From positions 1 to 24,570 of IMG/VR virus record IMGVR_UViG_3300017991_003087: a DNA stretch of 24,570 nucleotides; one strand, given 5' to 3'. The notes below the pieces were generated by a model. The model did no database searches and was not told the DNA's origin. It saw only the letters and a list, made by a program, of their open reading frames with translations. Below, in pieces: positions 6,861 through 13,864 of this stretch; the stretch's first letter is position 1, and each line of letters opens with the position of its first letter. This stretch comes from a virus. Position numbers and translations under genes: made by a program.

Positions 6861-8060
6861 ATGCCTGTCAACTACGCCGCATTTCGACGCACGCTCATCG
6901 AAGTCCAGAAGAGCCACGGCGTTGAGCGGGGGCCGTGCTCGAGCAACACCGGCGCCTATTGCCGGGCACGAGCGAAGCTGCCGGAGACGGTCATCCGACG
7001 TCTCACTCTGGAACTGGCCGACGGCTGCCGGGAGCAGGCCGGCAAGACGTGGCTGTGGCACGGCCGTCACGTTCAGATGGTCGACGGCACGACCGTCAGT
7101 ATGCCCGACACGAAGGCGAACCAAAAGGTCTATCCGCAACAGTCGCAACAGAAGGAGGGCCTCGGATTTCCGATCGCTCGGATGGTCGTGCTCCTGTCAT
7201 TGTCGACGGGCATGCTCACAGGTATGGCCATGGGGCGATACCAAGGCAAGGAGACGGGCGAGCCGGCCCTGTTGCGCGATCTGCTGGACAGGTTCAAGCC
7301 CGACGAAGTCATGTTGGCCGATCGGTACTACTGTTCGTACTTCATGATCGCCCTTCTGATGGAACGCGGCATCGATTTCGTGGTGCGTCTTCACCAACGT
7401 CGCTCGGTCGACTTTCGACGTGGCCGATCGCTGGGTACCGCCGATCAACTCCTCACATGGATGCGACCGGCCAGGCCGGAGTGGATGGACCGGGACACGT
7501 ACGATCGAATGCCTGAGTCGATCGAAGTCCGCCAGGCGCGGGTACACGTCGACGAGGCCGGCTTTCGCACCAAGTCCCTCGTCGTTGTCACCAGTTTGAC
7601 GCACGCCAAGACCTACCCCAAGGACGACATTGCGGAACTGTACCGCGCGCGTTGGCAGGTGGAATTGGACATCCGCACGATCAAGGTCACGTTGGGCATG
7701 GATATTCTGCGCTGCCGCACACCTGCCATGGTCCACCGGGAGATCTGGACGTGCCTTCTTGCATACAATCTGATCCGCCAGGCCATGCTGCAATCAGCCC
7801 GGGCGTCGGGTCTTTCGCCGCGGGAGCTGAGTTTCACGGCGGCCATGCAGTCCGTCGCCGCGAATTGGCAAGTGATAGCATTGAGCGACGGCGCCGCGGC
7901 CGACGCCCTGATCGAGGCCGCGTGGGCGACTATGGCAGATCATCTCGTCGGCAAACGCCCCGGGCGCGTGGAACCGCGTGCAGTCAAACGTCGACCGAAA
8001 GAACAGGCACTTCTGATGGAACCGAGGGCCCAAGCGAAAGCCAAGCTGCAGGCGGCTTGA
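6861..8060 (+). mobile_element. IS4-family DDE transposase, probably short at the N-terminus
   Basis: A 399-residue transposase. The catalytic triad is visible: Asp75 (QMVDGTTV), Asp154 (MLADRYY) and Glu268 within the exact IS4 signature Y261-x2-R264-x3-E268-x6-K275. A GGGGGAG ribosome site lies 4 nt before the ATG. Relatives usually carry some tens of residues more before the SxxTGAYCxARxxLP segment, which here begins already at residue 27, so the left end may be lost or the start lies in replaced DNA. Clear terminal inverted repeats were not found. GCAGTGCGATTCTC (6825-6838) and GCAGTGCCATTCGA (8087-8100) are similar but in direct orientation. It separates host-like genes from the phage block. 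Confidence 0.85.
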
Positions 8061-8114
8061 TCGACGAAAACCCCGCGAAATCAGCGGCAGTGCCATTCGA
8101 GACAGGACTACAAT

Positions 8115-8351
8115 ATGACAACCTACGAATGCGACGTGCGCAGTGCAACCAGGATCAGCATACCCAAGGAGGACATACCGGCTTTGTTCATACAGATGAC
8201 CCCCAGAATCAAGGACAAATACGGGTACCTCTACGATCCCCGAGAACACAGGATGGACCTTTGCGAGTCGTGTGCACGGAGCCTTCTGGACGTGCTGGAC
8301 AGCGACACAAAGCGGCGGAAATGGTTGCAGGACGGGACAGGGAACAAGTGA
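8115..8351 (+). CDS. Small phage protein with one CxxC pair
   Basis: A 78-residue product starting at the ATG at 8115, with GACAGGA upstream. A single cysteine pair (CESC, about residues 53-56) follows MDLC, suggesting a small zinc knuckle. It heads the co-directional phage block, 50 bp before the exonuclease gene. No family recognised. Its position suggests an early accessory protein. Confidence 0.6.
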   Translation: MTTYECDVRSATRISIPKEDIPALFIQMTPRIKDKYGYLYDPREHRMDLCESCARSLLDVLDSDTKRRKWLQDGTGNK

Positions 8352-8401
8352 CCCCCGTCGAGGAAGAAGAGCCAGCAAGCGACACACAAGGATAGCGAAC
8401 A

Positions 8402-9487
8402 ATGGAACACGAAACGAACGACAAACTCGACAATGCCGCGACGAAGGATCAGCGCGGCAACGACCATGAAAGCCAGGCAGCGATCCTAACACAACTGGCA
8501 ACCAGCGCCCCGGATGACCCGGTGCATATGCACTTGTTGGCTCGTGGCTGCGACCTCGATACGCGCCGATGGTTGCGATCGTTAGTCGGTACATTCGACA
8601 CTGTGAACTGGCAAGGCCAGGTCGAAACAGAAGCCGAGCCGGAACCCGAGACGCTCCCCGCAGTCTTTCAGGAGCAGAAGAGCGACCAGGCGACAACCAC
8701 GGACTGGCTGATCCACGAGCCGGCGGGCGAGTATCACGCGAAGCGTACGCGATACCTGAGCAGCCACCAACTGGCCGACTTCCGGCATTGCCCGCTGCTG
8801 CACCGCAAGAAGATCGGCGGGCTGATCGGGGACAGGGACAGCGCCGCGTACGCGCTCGGGCGAGCGGGCCACGTGCTCATCCTCGAAGGCCGCCAGGCCT
8901 ACGAAGAGGAGTACTCGGTCGGCGGACCGATCAATCCGAAGACCGCGAAACCGTATGGCAAGGACACCAAGAAGTTTGCCGAATGGGCCGCGGAACAAGG
9001 CGGGCAGGTAATCAGCGAAGGCGATGCGGGAATCGTCGAGGCCATGAACGCGAGCGTGCATGACCATCACATTGCGGCTGACCTGTTAAGTGTGGGCGTT
9101 CCCGAGGGCGTGGCACGCGCCGTATACTGTGGCATCGAGTGTCAAATTCGGCTGGATTGGTACGACCCGAGAAACGGTATCGTCGATCTGAAAACGTGCG
9201 AGAACCTGTCATGGTTCGAACATGACGCCAGGCGATACGGCTATATCCATCAACTGGCATTCTACCGCGCCGTGACGCTCATGGTCATCGACACGACCGT
9301 GCCCGTCTACGTGATCGCGGTGGAGAAGCGCGAGCCGTTCCGTTGCGGCGTTTGGCTGGTCGGCGAGGAGGTGCTCGGCATCGCCGAGACGGAGAACGAT
9401 GAGGCAATGAGGCGACTGGCCGAGAGCCGTCGGCACGACGTCTGGCCGACCGGCTACGAAGAGCTGCGCACACTGGATCAGATTTGA
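8402..9487 (+). CDS. Phage PD-(D/E)XK exonuclease (exonuclease VIII / DUF3799-like)
   Basis: A 361-residue protein. The first ~115 residues are hydrophilic and not recognised. The nuclease core begins near residue 120 (YLSSHQLADFRHCPLLHRKK). It has the RecB/exonuclease-VIII order: His in AGHVLILEG, Asp252 (IRLDWYD), Asp262-x-Lys264 (IVDLKT) and Gln284 (YIHQLAFYR). Such enzymes resect double-stranded DNA ends to give single strands for annealing during phage recombination. The next genes (Sak4-like ATPase, DUF669) are the usual partners. AAGGA lies about 10 nt before the ATG. Confidence 0.8.
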   Translation: MEHETNDKLDNAATKDQRGNDHESQAAILTQLATSAPDDPVHMHLLARGCDLDTRRWLRSLVGTFDTVNWQGQVETEAEPEPETLPAVFQEQKSDQATTTDWLIHEPAGEYHAKRTRYLSSHQLADFRHCPLLHRKKIGGLIGDRDSAAYALGRAGHVLILEGRQAYEEEYSVGGPINPKTAKPYGKDTKKFAEWAAEQGGQVISEGDAGIVEAMNASVHDHHIAADLLSVGVPEGVARAVYCGIECQIRLDWYDPRNGIVDLKTCENLSWFEHDARRYGYIHQLAFYRAVTLMVIDTTVPVYVIAVEKREPFRCGVWLVGEEVLGIAETENDEAMRRLAESRRHDVWPTGYEELRTLDQI

Positions 9488-9495
9488 CATCACCC

Positions 9496-9559
9496 TGACG
9501 CAGTGGGACGGCGTGGCCTTAAAGAGCCCGGACTCCCTATGCCCGCTGCGTCACTTTTT
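9496..9559 (+). terminator. Terminator- or attenuator-like hairpin between exonuclease and Sak4 genes
   Basis: TGACGCAGTGGG (9496-9507) pairs with CCCGCTGCGTCA (9542-9553) with one G-U wobble; the loop is 34 nt and the 3' arm is followed by CTTTTT (9554-9559). The T-tract runs straight into the AGGAG of the next gene. It could reduce read-through or hide that ribosome site. The long loop makes it an atypical terminator. Confidence 0.4.
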
Positions 9560-9571
9560 GACAGGAGCAAC

Positions 9572-10345
9572 ATGAGTCTTTTGAGACACGTCAAGAGCGG
9601 TCGGCAGCCCGCGCCGCACAGGATTATGATCTACGGCACGCACGGCATCGGCAAATCAACGTTTGCCTCGCAGGCGCCGAAGCCGATCTTCATACAGACC
9701 GAAGACGGGCTCGGCGAAATCGACTGCGATCGGTTCCCGCTGGCCGAATCATTTGACACAATCATCGAACAACTCGCCGCACTCTACACGGACAAGCACG
9801 ACTACCAGATGGTTGTGATCGATTCGCTCGATTGGGTTGAACAGCTTGTCTGGGCTAAGGTGTGCAAGACGCATGACGTCGATCACGTCGAGGAGATCGG
9901 CTACGCGAAAGGGTACAAGTTCGCAGTCACCCACTGGCGCCGCCTGCTCGACGGGCTCACCGCGCTGCGCACAAAGCGAAAGATGGGCTGCATCCTGATT
10001 GCCCATTCCGACGTGGAGAGATTCGAAGATCCGGAAACGGACAGTTACGACAGATACTCTCCACGGCTGCACGAGAAGGCATCATCGCTGGTACAAGATT
10101 GGTGCGACGCGGTCCTGTTCGCGCATTACAAGGTGATGACGCGCACAAAGAAGGAAGAGTTCGGCCGCGAGACGACCAAGGGGGTAGGGACAGGCGAGCG
10201 TATCCTACGGACTCAAGAGCGCCCCGCTTACATCGCCAAAAACCGATTCGGGCTACCGCCGGAGGTGCCGCTCAGTTGGGCGGCGTACGCCAACGGCATC
10301 AGTACCGCAGAGACCAAGAAGAAGGAGACGTCAACCGATGGTTGA
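9572..10345 (+). CDS. Phage RecA-like ATPase, Sak4 / AAA_24 type
   Basis: A 257-residue protein. The ATG at 9572 is chosen because AGGAG lies 4 nt before it; upstream in-frame starts add unrelated sequence. Walker A is GTHGIGKST (22-30). Walker B ends at Asp84 (MVVIDSLDW). A later IAHSDVERF segment fits the sensor strand of these small P-loop proteins. The family binds single-stranded DNA and promotes annealing together with a phage SSB. The following DUF669 gene overlaps by 8 bp, the usual pairing. Confidence 0.8.
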   Translation: MSLLRHVKSGRQPAPHRIMIYGTHGIGKSTFASQAPKPIFIQTEDGLGEIDCDRFPLAESFDTIIEQLAALYTDKHDYQMVVIDSLDWVEQLVWAKVCKTHDVDHVEEIGYAKGYKFAVTHWRRLLDGLTALRTKRKMGCILIAHSDVERFEDPETDSYDRYSPRLHEKASSLVQDWCDAVLFAHYKVMTRTKKEEFGRETTKGVGTGERILRTQERPAYIAKNRFGLPPEVPLSWAAYANGISTAETKKKETSTDG

Positions 10346-10787
10346 ACTCAACAACTTCGATGCAAACGAAGTCGAGCCGGCTCAGGATTTCGAAGTGATC
10401 CCCGCCGGGAAGTACACGGCTTGCATCGTCGCGAGCGAGGGCAAAGCCACCAAGAAAGGCGACGGCCACTATTTGGAGGTCGAGCTGGATATCCTGGAAG
10501 GCGACTACAAGGGTCGCAAGCTGTGGGATCGTCTCAACCTCGCCAATCCCAGCGCGAGGGCGGTGGAAATAGCACGAGCTACGCTGTCGTCCATCTGTCG
10601 AGCCGTCGGCGTCATGCAGCCGAAGGACTCCGGCGAGCTGCACAACAAGCCGCTTGTCATACGGGTCAAAGCAAAGAAACAGAAGGACACCGGGGACATC
10701 TACAATGAGATCGCCGGATACCACAAAATCGATGCGCAAGGGGGACAGCCGGCCCAGACGACCTCCGACAGGCCGCCCTGGGGATGA
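10338..10787 (+). CDS. DUF669-type phage protein, probable ssDNA-binding partner
   Basis: A 149-residue product overlapping the ATPase gene by 8 bp. It has the DUF669 pattern: NNFDANEVEP, then FEVIPAGKYTACIV, then YLEVELDILEGDYKGRKLWDRLNL, then a conserved middle with SICRAVGV. The C-terminus is flexible and ends in RPPWG, reminiscent of the short aromatic tail tip of SSB proteins. DUF669 proteins regularly accompany Sak4-type ATPases and are thought to coat single-stranded DNA; that role is inferred here. Confidence 0.75.
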   Translation: MVELNNFDANEVEPAQDFEVIPAGKYTACIVASEGKATKKGDGHYLEVELDILEGDYKGRKLWDRLNLANPSARAVEIARATLSSICRAVGVMQPKDSGELHNKPLVIRVKAKKQKDTGDIYNEIAGYHKIDAQGGQPAQTTSDRPPWG

Positions 10788-11134
10788 TGATCGAGCTGGA
10801 GCTGCCGTACCCGCCGAGTGTCAATCACTACTACCGGCGTGACGGGCCAAGAACACTGATCAGTCGCCGTGGTCGCGCGTACCGGAAATCGGTGTGCGAG
10901 GTGCTGGCGGCAACGGGAATCAAGCCGCTCGTGGGTCCGCTTGCCGTCGAGATCGAAATGTTCCCGCCGGATCGACGTAGGCGTGATGTAGACAACGTGC
11001 AGAAAGCACTCCTTGACGCTCTGCAACACGGCGGCGCGTACGAGGACGACAGTCAGATTGAGCGATTGAGTATCGAGCGATTCGACCCGACGAGAGGCGG
11101 ACGAATGATCGTGAGACTTGAAGAGAGAAGATAA
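10784..11134 (+). CDS. rusA: RusA-type Holliday junction resolvase
   Basis: A 116-residue protein, close to the family's usual ~120. N-terminal LPYPPSVNHYYRR is the RusA signature. The catalytic acidic cluster is Asp68 and Asp70 (RDVDNVQKALLDAL) plus Asp88/Asp89 (AYEDDSQI), matching Asp70, Asp72 and Asp91 of the E. coli enzyme. It cuts four-way junctions made during phage replication and recombination. ATG overlaps the previous stop (ATGA); a second Met follows directly. Confidence 0.88.
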   Translation: MMIELELPYPPSVNHYYRRDGPRTLISRRGRAYRKSVCEVLAATGIKPLVGPLAVEIEMFPPDRRRRDVDNVQKALLDALQHGGAYEDDSQIERLSIERFDPTRGGRMIVRLEERR

Positions 11135-11325
11135 TGGGCGATAGCTGGGCCATTGAAACGCTGGAAATCGAGCGATACAGGCTGGTCGAGAAGCGGCGCA
11201 GAGCGATGGATGTCCCCGTCGATGGAAGGGCAAGCACCTGCTCTGATCAGGCAGACCGCCGCCGATTAGCCGGCGTCGTCAACGCGCTCAAAGTACTGAG
11301 GGGAGGCAAGGGCAGAAGCGAATGA
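11134..11325 (+). CDS. Small hypothetical phage protein
   Basis: A 63-residue, charged product. Its ATG overlaps the rusA stop and its end overlaps the helicase start by 4 bp, so it is translationally coupled in the operon. A helical stretch rich in Arg/Glu (about 8-25) is the only visible feature. No family recognised. Confidence 0.6.
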   Translation: MGDSWAIETLEIERYRLVEKRRRAMDVPVDGRASTCSDQADRRRLAGVVNALKVLRGGKGRSE

Positions 11326-13853
11326 AACTCCGCCCCTACCAAGAAGATGCTGTCGCTGCGGTGTACAGCCACCTGCGAAGTCGGAACGACAACCCGTGTG
11401 TCGTCATTCCGACAGGTGGAGGCAAGACACCCGCAATCGCGACGATCTGCCGCGACGCCGTCAAGCGATGGCGTGGTCGCGTGCTCGTGCTGGCGCACGT
11501 CAAAGAGCTGCTCGAGCAGACGGTCGACAAGTTACAGCAGATCGCGCCCGATCTGTGGGGACAAGTCGGTGCGTACTCGGCCGGCCTGAAAAGTCGGGAC
11601 ACCGAGCAGCCGATCATCGTAGCCGGAATCCAGTCTGTCTACAAGCGTGCCTGCGAACTGGATGGGTTCGACCTCATCATCATCGACGAGTGCTTTGTAG
11701 AAGGGACACTCGTAGCCACACCGGCAGGCGATGTCCCGATCGAACAAATACAGCCAGGCACATATGTCTACAACGCGACCGGTATTGGCCAAGTGGAGGC
11801 TCTGTCTGCGAAGTGCTCGGGCAACCTTGTCACTTTGGAGTATGACGATGGAACAACAATCACATGCACGGCCAACCATCCAATCTGCACCGAATCAGGA
11901 TGGAAGCAGGCGGGCACCTTGGCAGTCGGTTCGATGGCGTTCGGCCTCGAAGTTGTGCGAATGCTGCGGGGTGCTGTTCCGTCCTCGAACCAAGCTGCGG
12001 TCGGACGGGCGTATGACCGTCCAAAAAGAGAAGCTCTGGCTGAAGCAGAGGTACTGCTCAATATCCTGCTCCAAGATCCACGACAATCCCATGAGGTCGG
12101 CAGAAGTACGACAGAGAGTCAGCAGTACGTTGAAGGCGACGGGGCATGCCCCGAGAGTTCGCGGCGGCAACGGCCGGTTGACGAAGGAGCAGAAGGCGAT
12201 GCTGGAAATCTTGGGGGAGGGCTGGATCGCAGAGCATGCGGTCGGCGTTCGGGGCCACAAGAGCAAACGCCTGCCGAAATGCCTGAAGATGGACTTGGCG
12301 AACCCGTCGCTGATGATGGGGATAGAGTTGGACGGCAACAGTCACCAGGCAGCGAACCGAAGAGAACAGGATGCGAGGAAAAACGTATTCCTAGCGCAAA
12401 ACGGCTGGTCCGTATTTCGCATCACCAACGCACGCGCCGGCGAGTTGTGTTCAACCTGCAAGTCAAGGGACATCCTTCTTACTTCGCTAACGGAATTCTA
12501 GTCCACAATTGCCATTTGATTCCCCCGAACGGCGAGGGCATGTACCGCACTTTTCTGGCCGACGCCGAGGCTGTCAACCCGAAGGTGCGTGTGATCGGCA
12601 TGACGGCCACGCCGTTCCGCATGACCAGCGGGCTGATCTGCGGCAAAGACAACATCCTCAACCACGTGTGCTACGAGATCGGGGTCAAGGAGCTGATCGA
12701 CGCGGGCTTTCTATCCCCCTTGGTCAGCAAGGGCACCAAGAAGCCGATCGATCTGTCCGGCTTGCACGTTCGAGGGGGGGAATTCATCGCGAGCGAGGCC
12801 GAGGAGTTGATGGACTCGGTTGTCGAGCAAGCGTGCCGAGAGATCGTCGCGCAGGCGCATGACCGCAAGTCCGTGCTCATCTTCACAAGCGGCGTCAAAC
12901 ACGGCAACCACGTAGCCGACGTGCTGCGCAAGAACCACGGGATCGAGGCCGGGACGGTCTTCGGCGACACGTTGCCGCACGTGCGAGAGCAGGTGCTGCG
13001 GGACTTCGTCGAGGGCAGGCTCAAGTATCTGGTCAACGTCAATGTGCTGACCACCGGGTTCGACGCGCCGAACATCGACTGTGTGGCGCTGCTTCGGCCG
13101 ACCATGTCGCCGGGGCTTTACTACCAGATGGTGGGTCGAGGGTTCCGGCTGTCCCCGAGCAAAAGCGATTGTCTCGTCCTGGATTTCGGCGGCAACGTAC
13201 TGAGGCACGGGCCGGTAGATGACATCCAGGTACGAGAGACAAACGGCACACGCGAAGGCGGCGAGAGCGGCGAGCCGGCCGCGAAGGCCTGCCCCGAGTG
13301 TCAAACGCTGCTCGCGACCGGGTTCCTGGCGTGCCCCACGTGCGGCTACATGTTCCCGATCCCGGAAGACGCCGGCCACGACGGCGAAGCGTCGACACTC
13401 GGCATCCTGTCGGGCCAAACGACGATTGAAGAGCAATACGTCGGAAGCGTCGCCTACGACGTGCACCACAAGAAGGATGCGCCGCCTGACGCACCGACAA
13501 CGATGCGTGTCACGTACTACGCCGGTCACCTCTACAGCGGGGCTCGCACGTCAGAATGGGTCTGCTTTGAGCACACCGGATGGCCGCGGCAGAAAGCGGA
13601 ATCCTGGTGGCGCAGGCGATCCGACTCGCCTGTCCCTGAGACAACAAGAAAGGCAGTGGACCTGGCGACCGAAGGCGCCGTTGCCGAGCCTACGGCGATT
13701 ACCGTCAGCAGCACAGCCGGTCAGAAGTTCGACAAAATCGTAGGCTATGAGCTGGGGCCGAAACCCGAGTGGCGCGAGCCCGGCGAAGACCCGTACGAAG
13801 GACCGCCGCGGACCGGCCTGGTGACCGTCGACCTCGAGGATGTACCTTTTTGA
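11322..13853 (+). CDS. Phage superfamily II DNA helicase interrupted by an intein
   Basis: An 843-residue frame. Residues 1-123 and 397-843 are the helicase, 570 residues once the intein is removed. Motif I is VIPTGGGKT (27-35). Motif II is split: DE ends the N-extein and CH begins the C-extein, giving DECH after splicing. Motif III is GMTATPFR, motif V is NVLTTGFDAPNID and motif VI is QMVGRGFR. A zinc ribbon (CPEC...CPTC) follows, and then a C-terminal region of unknown role. The enzyme probably unwinds DNA in phage replication, next to RusA and the primase. Because motif II is destroyed by the insertion, the unspliced protein should have no ATPase activity. Confidence 0.88.
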   Translation: MKLRPYQEDAVAAVYSHLRSRNDNPCVVIPTGGGKTPAIATICRDAVKRWRGRVLVLAHVKELLEQTVDKLQQIAPDLWGQVGAYSAGLKSRDTEQPIIVAGIQSVYKRACELDGFDLIIIDECFVEGTLVATPAGDVPIEQIQPGTYVYNATGIGQVEALSAKCSGNLVTLEYDDGTTITCTANHPICTESGWKQAGTLAVGSMAFGLEVVRMLRGAVPSSNQAAVGRAYDRPKREALAEAEVLLNILLQDPRQSHEVGRSTTESQQYVEGDGACPESSRRQRPVDEGAEGDAGNLGGGLDRRACGRRSGPQEQTPAEMPEDGLGEPVADDGDRVGRQQSPGSEPKRTGCEEKRIPSAKRLVRISHHQRTRRRVVFNLQVKGHPSYFANGILVHNCHLIPPNGEGMYRTFLADAEAVNPKVRVIGMTATPFRMTSGLICGKDNILNHVCYEIGVKELIDAGFLSPLVSKGTKKPIDLSGLHVRGGEFIASEAEELMDSVVEQACREIVAQAHDRKSVLIFTSGVKHGNHVADVLRKNHGIEAGTVFGDTLPHVREQVLRDFVEGRLKYLVNVNVLTTGFDAPNIDCVALLRPTMSPGLYYQMVGRGFRLSPSKSDCLVLDFGGNVLRHGPVDDIQVRETNGTREGGESGEPAAKACPECQTLLATGFLACPTCGYMFPIPEDAGHDGEASTLGILSGQTTIEEQYVGSVAYDVHHKKDAPPDAPTTMRVTYYAGHLYSGARTSEWVCFEHTGWPRQKAESWWRRRSDSPVPETTRKAVDLATEGAVAEPTAITVSSTAGQKFDKIVGYELGPKPEWREPGEDPYEGPPRTGLVTVDLEDVPF
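11691..12509 (+). other. Intein in helicase motif II (273 aa)
   Basis: Block A begins with Cys1 (CFVEGTLVATPAGDVPIE). Block B is TITCTANHPI with Thr60-x-x-His63. Then comes GWKQAGTLAVGS. Block F is VVFNLQVKGHPSYFA, and block G is NGILVHN with the penultimate His and terminal Asn; the +1 residue is Cys. All catalytic residues for protein splicing are present. Residues about 85-245 of the intein frame are low in recognisable structure (rich in Arg, Gln, Glu, Gly, Pro), because this DNA is read in another frame as an endonuclease. The element can be seen as a mini-intein with an out-of-frame insert. Confidence 0.88.
11848..12501 (+). CDS. Zinc-finger plus Vsr/DUF559-like homing endonuclease, nested in the intein in the +1 frame
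   Basis: The frame is open from 11731 to the TAG at 12499-12501. From about 11953 it encodes a clear nuclease: CECCGVLF...RYCSISCS (zinc finger CxxC...CxxxC), a helical linker, then GEGWIAEHAVG, MDLANPSLMMGIELDGNSH, RREQDARKNVFLAQNGW and SVFRITN. The strand with ELDG..H, followed by Arg..Asp and GW.VFRI, is typical of Vsr/DUF559-type nucleases, some of which are homing enzymes of inteins and introns. The start is uncertain: ATG 11848 has GGAG 7 nt upstream, TTG 11953 begins the homology, and ATG 12013 would lose the zinc finger. It overlaps the helicase-intein frame throughout and ends 8 nt before the intein does. Confidence 0.75.
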   Translation: MEQQSHARPTIQSAPNQDGSRRAPWQSVRWRSASKLCECCGVLFRPRTKLRSDGRMTVQKEKLWLKQRYCSISCSKIHDNPMRSAEVRQRVSSTLKATGHAPRVRGGNGRLTKEQKAMLEILGEGWIAEHAVGVRGHKSKRLPKCLKMDLANPSLMMGIELDGNSHQAANRREQDARKNVFLAQNGWSVFRITNARAGELCSTCKSRDILLTSLTEF

Positions 13854-13864
13854 GCAGGGATGCC

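Noticed and set aside
11731-11952. Taking the whole +1 frame from 11731 as endonuclease
   Set aside because: The part before about 11953 is a shadow of intein blocks A and B; nuclease-like sequence begins only at the zinc finger.
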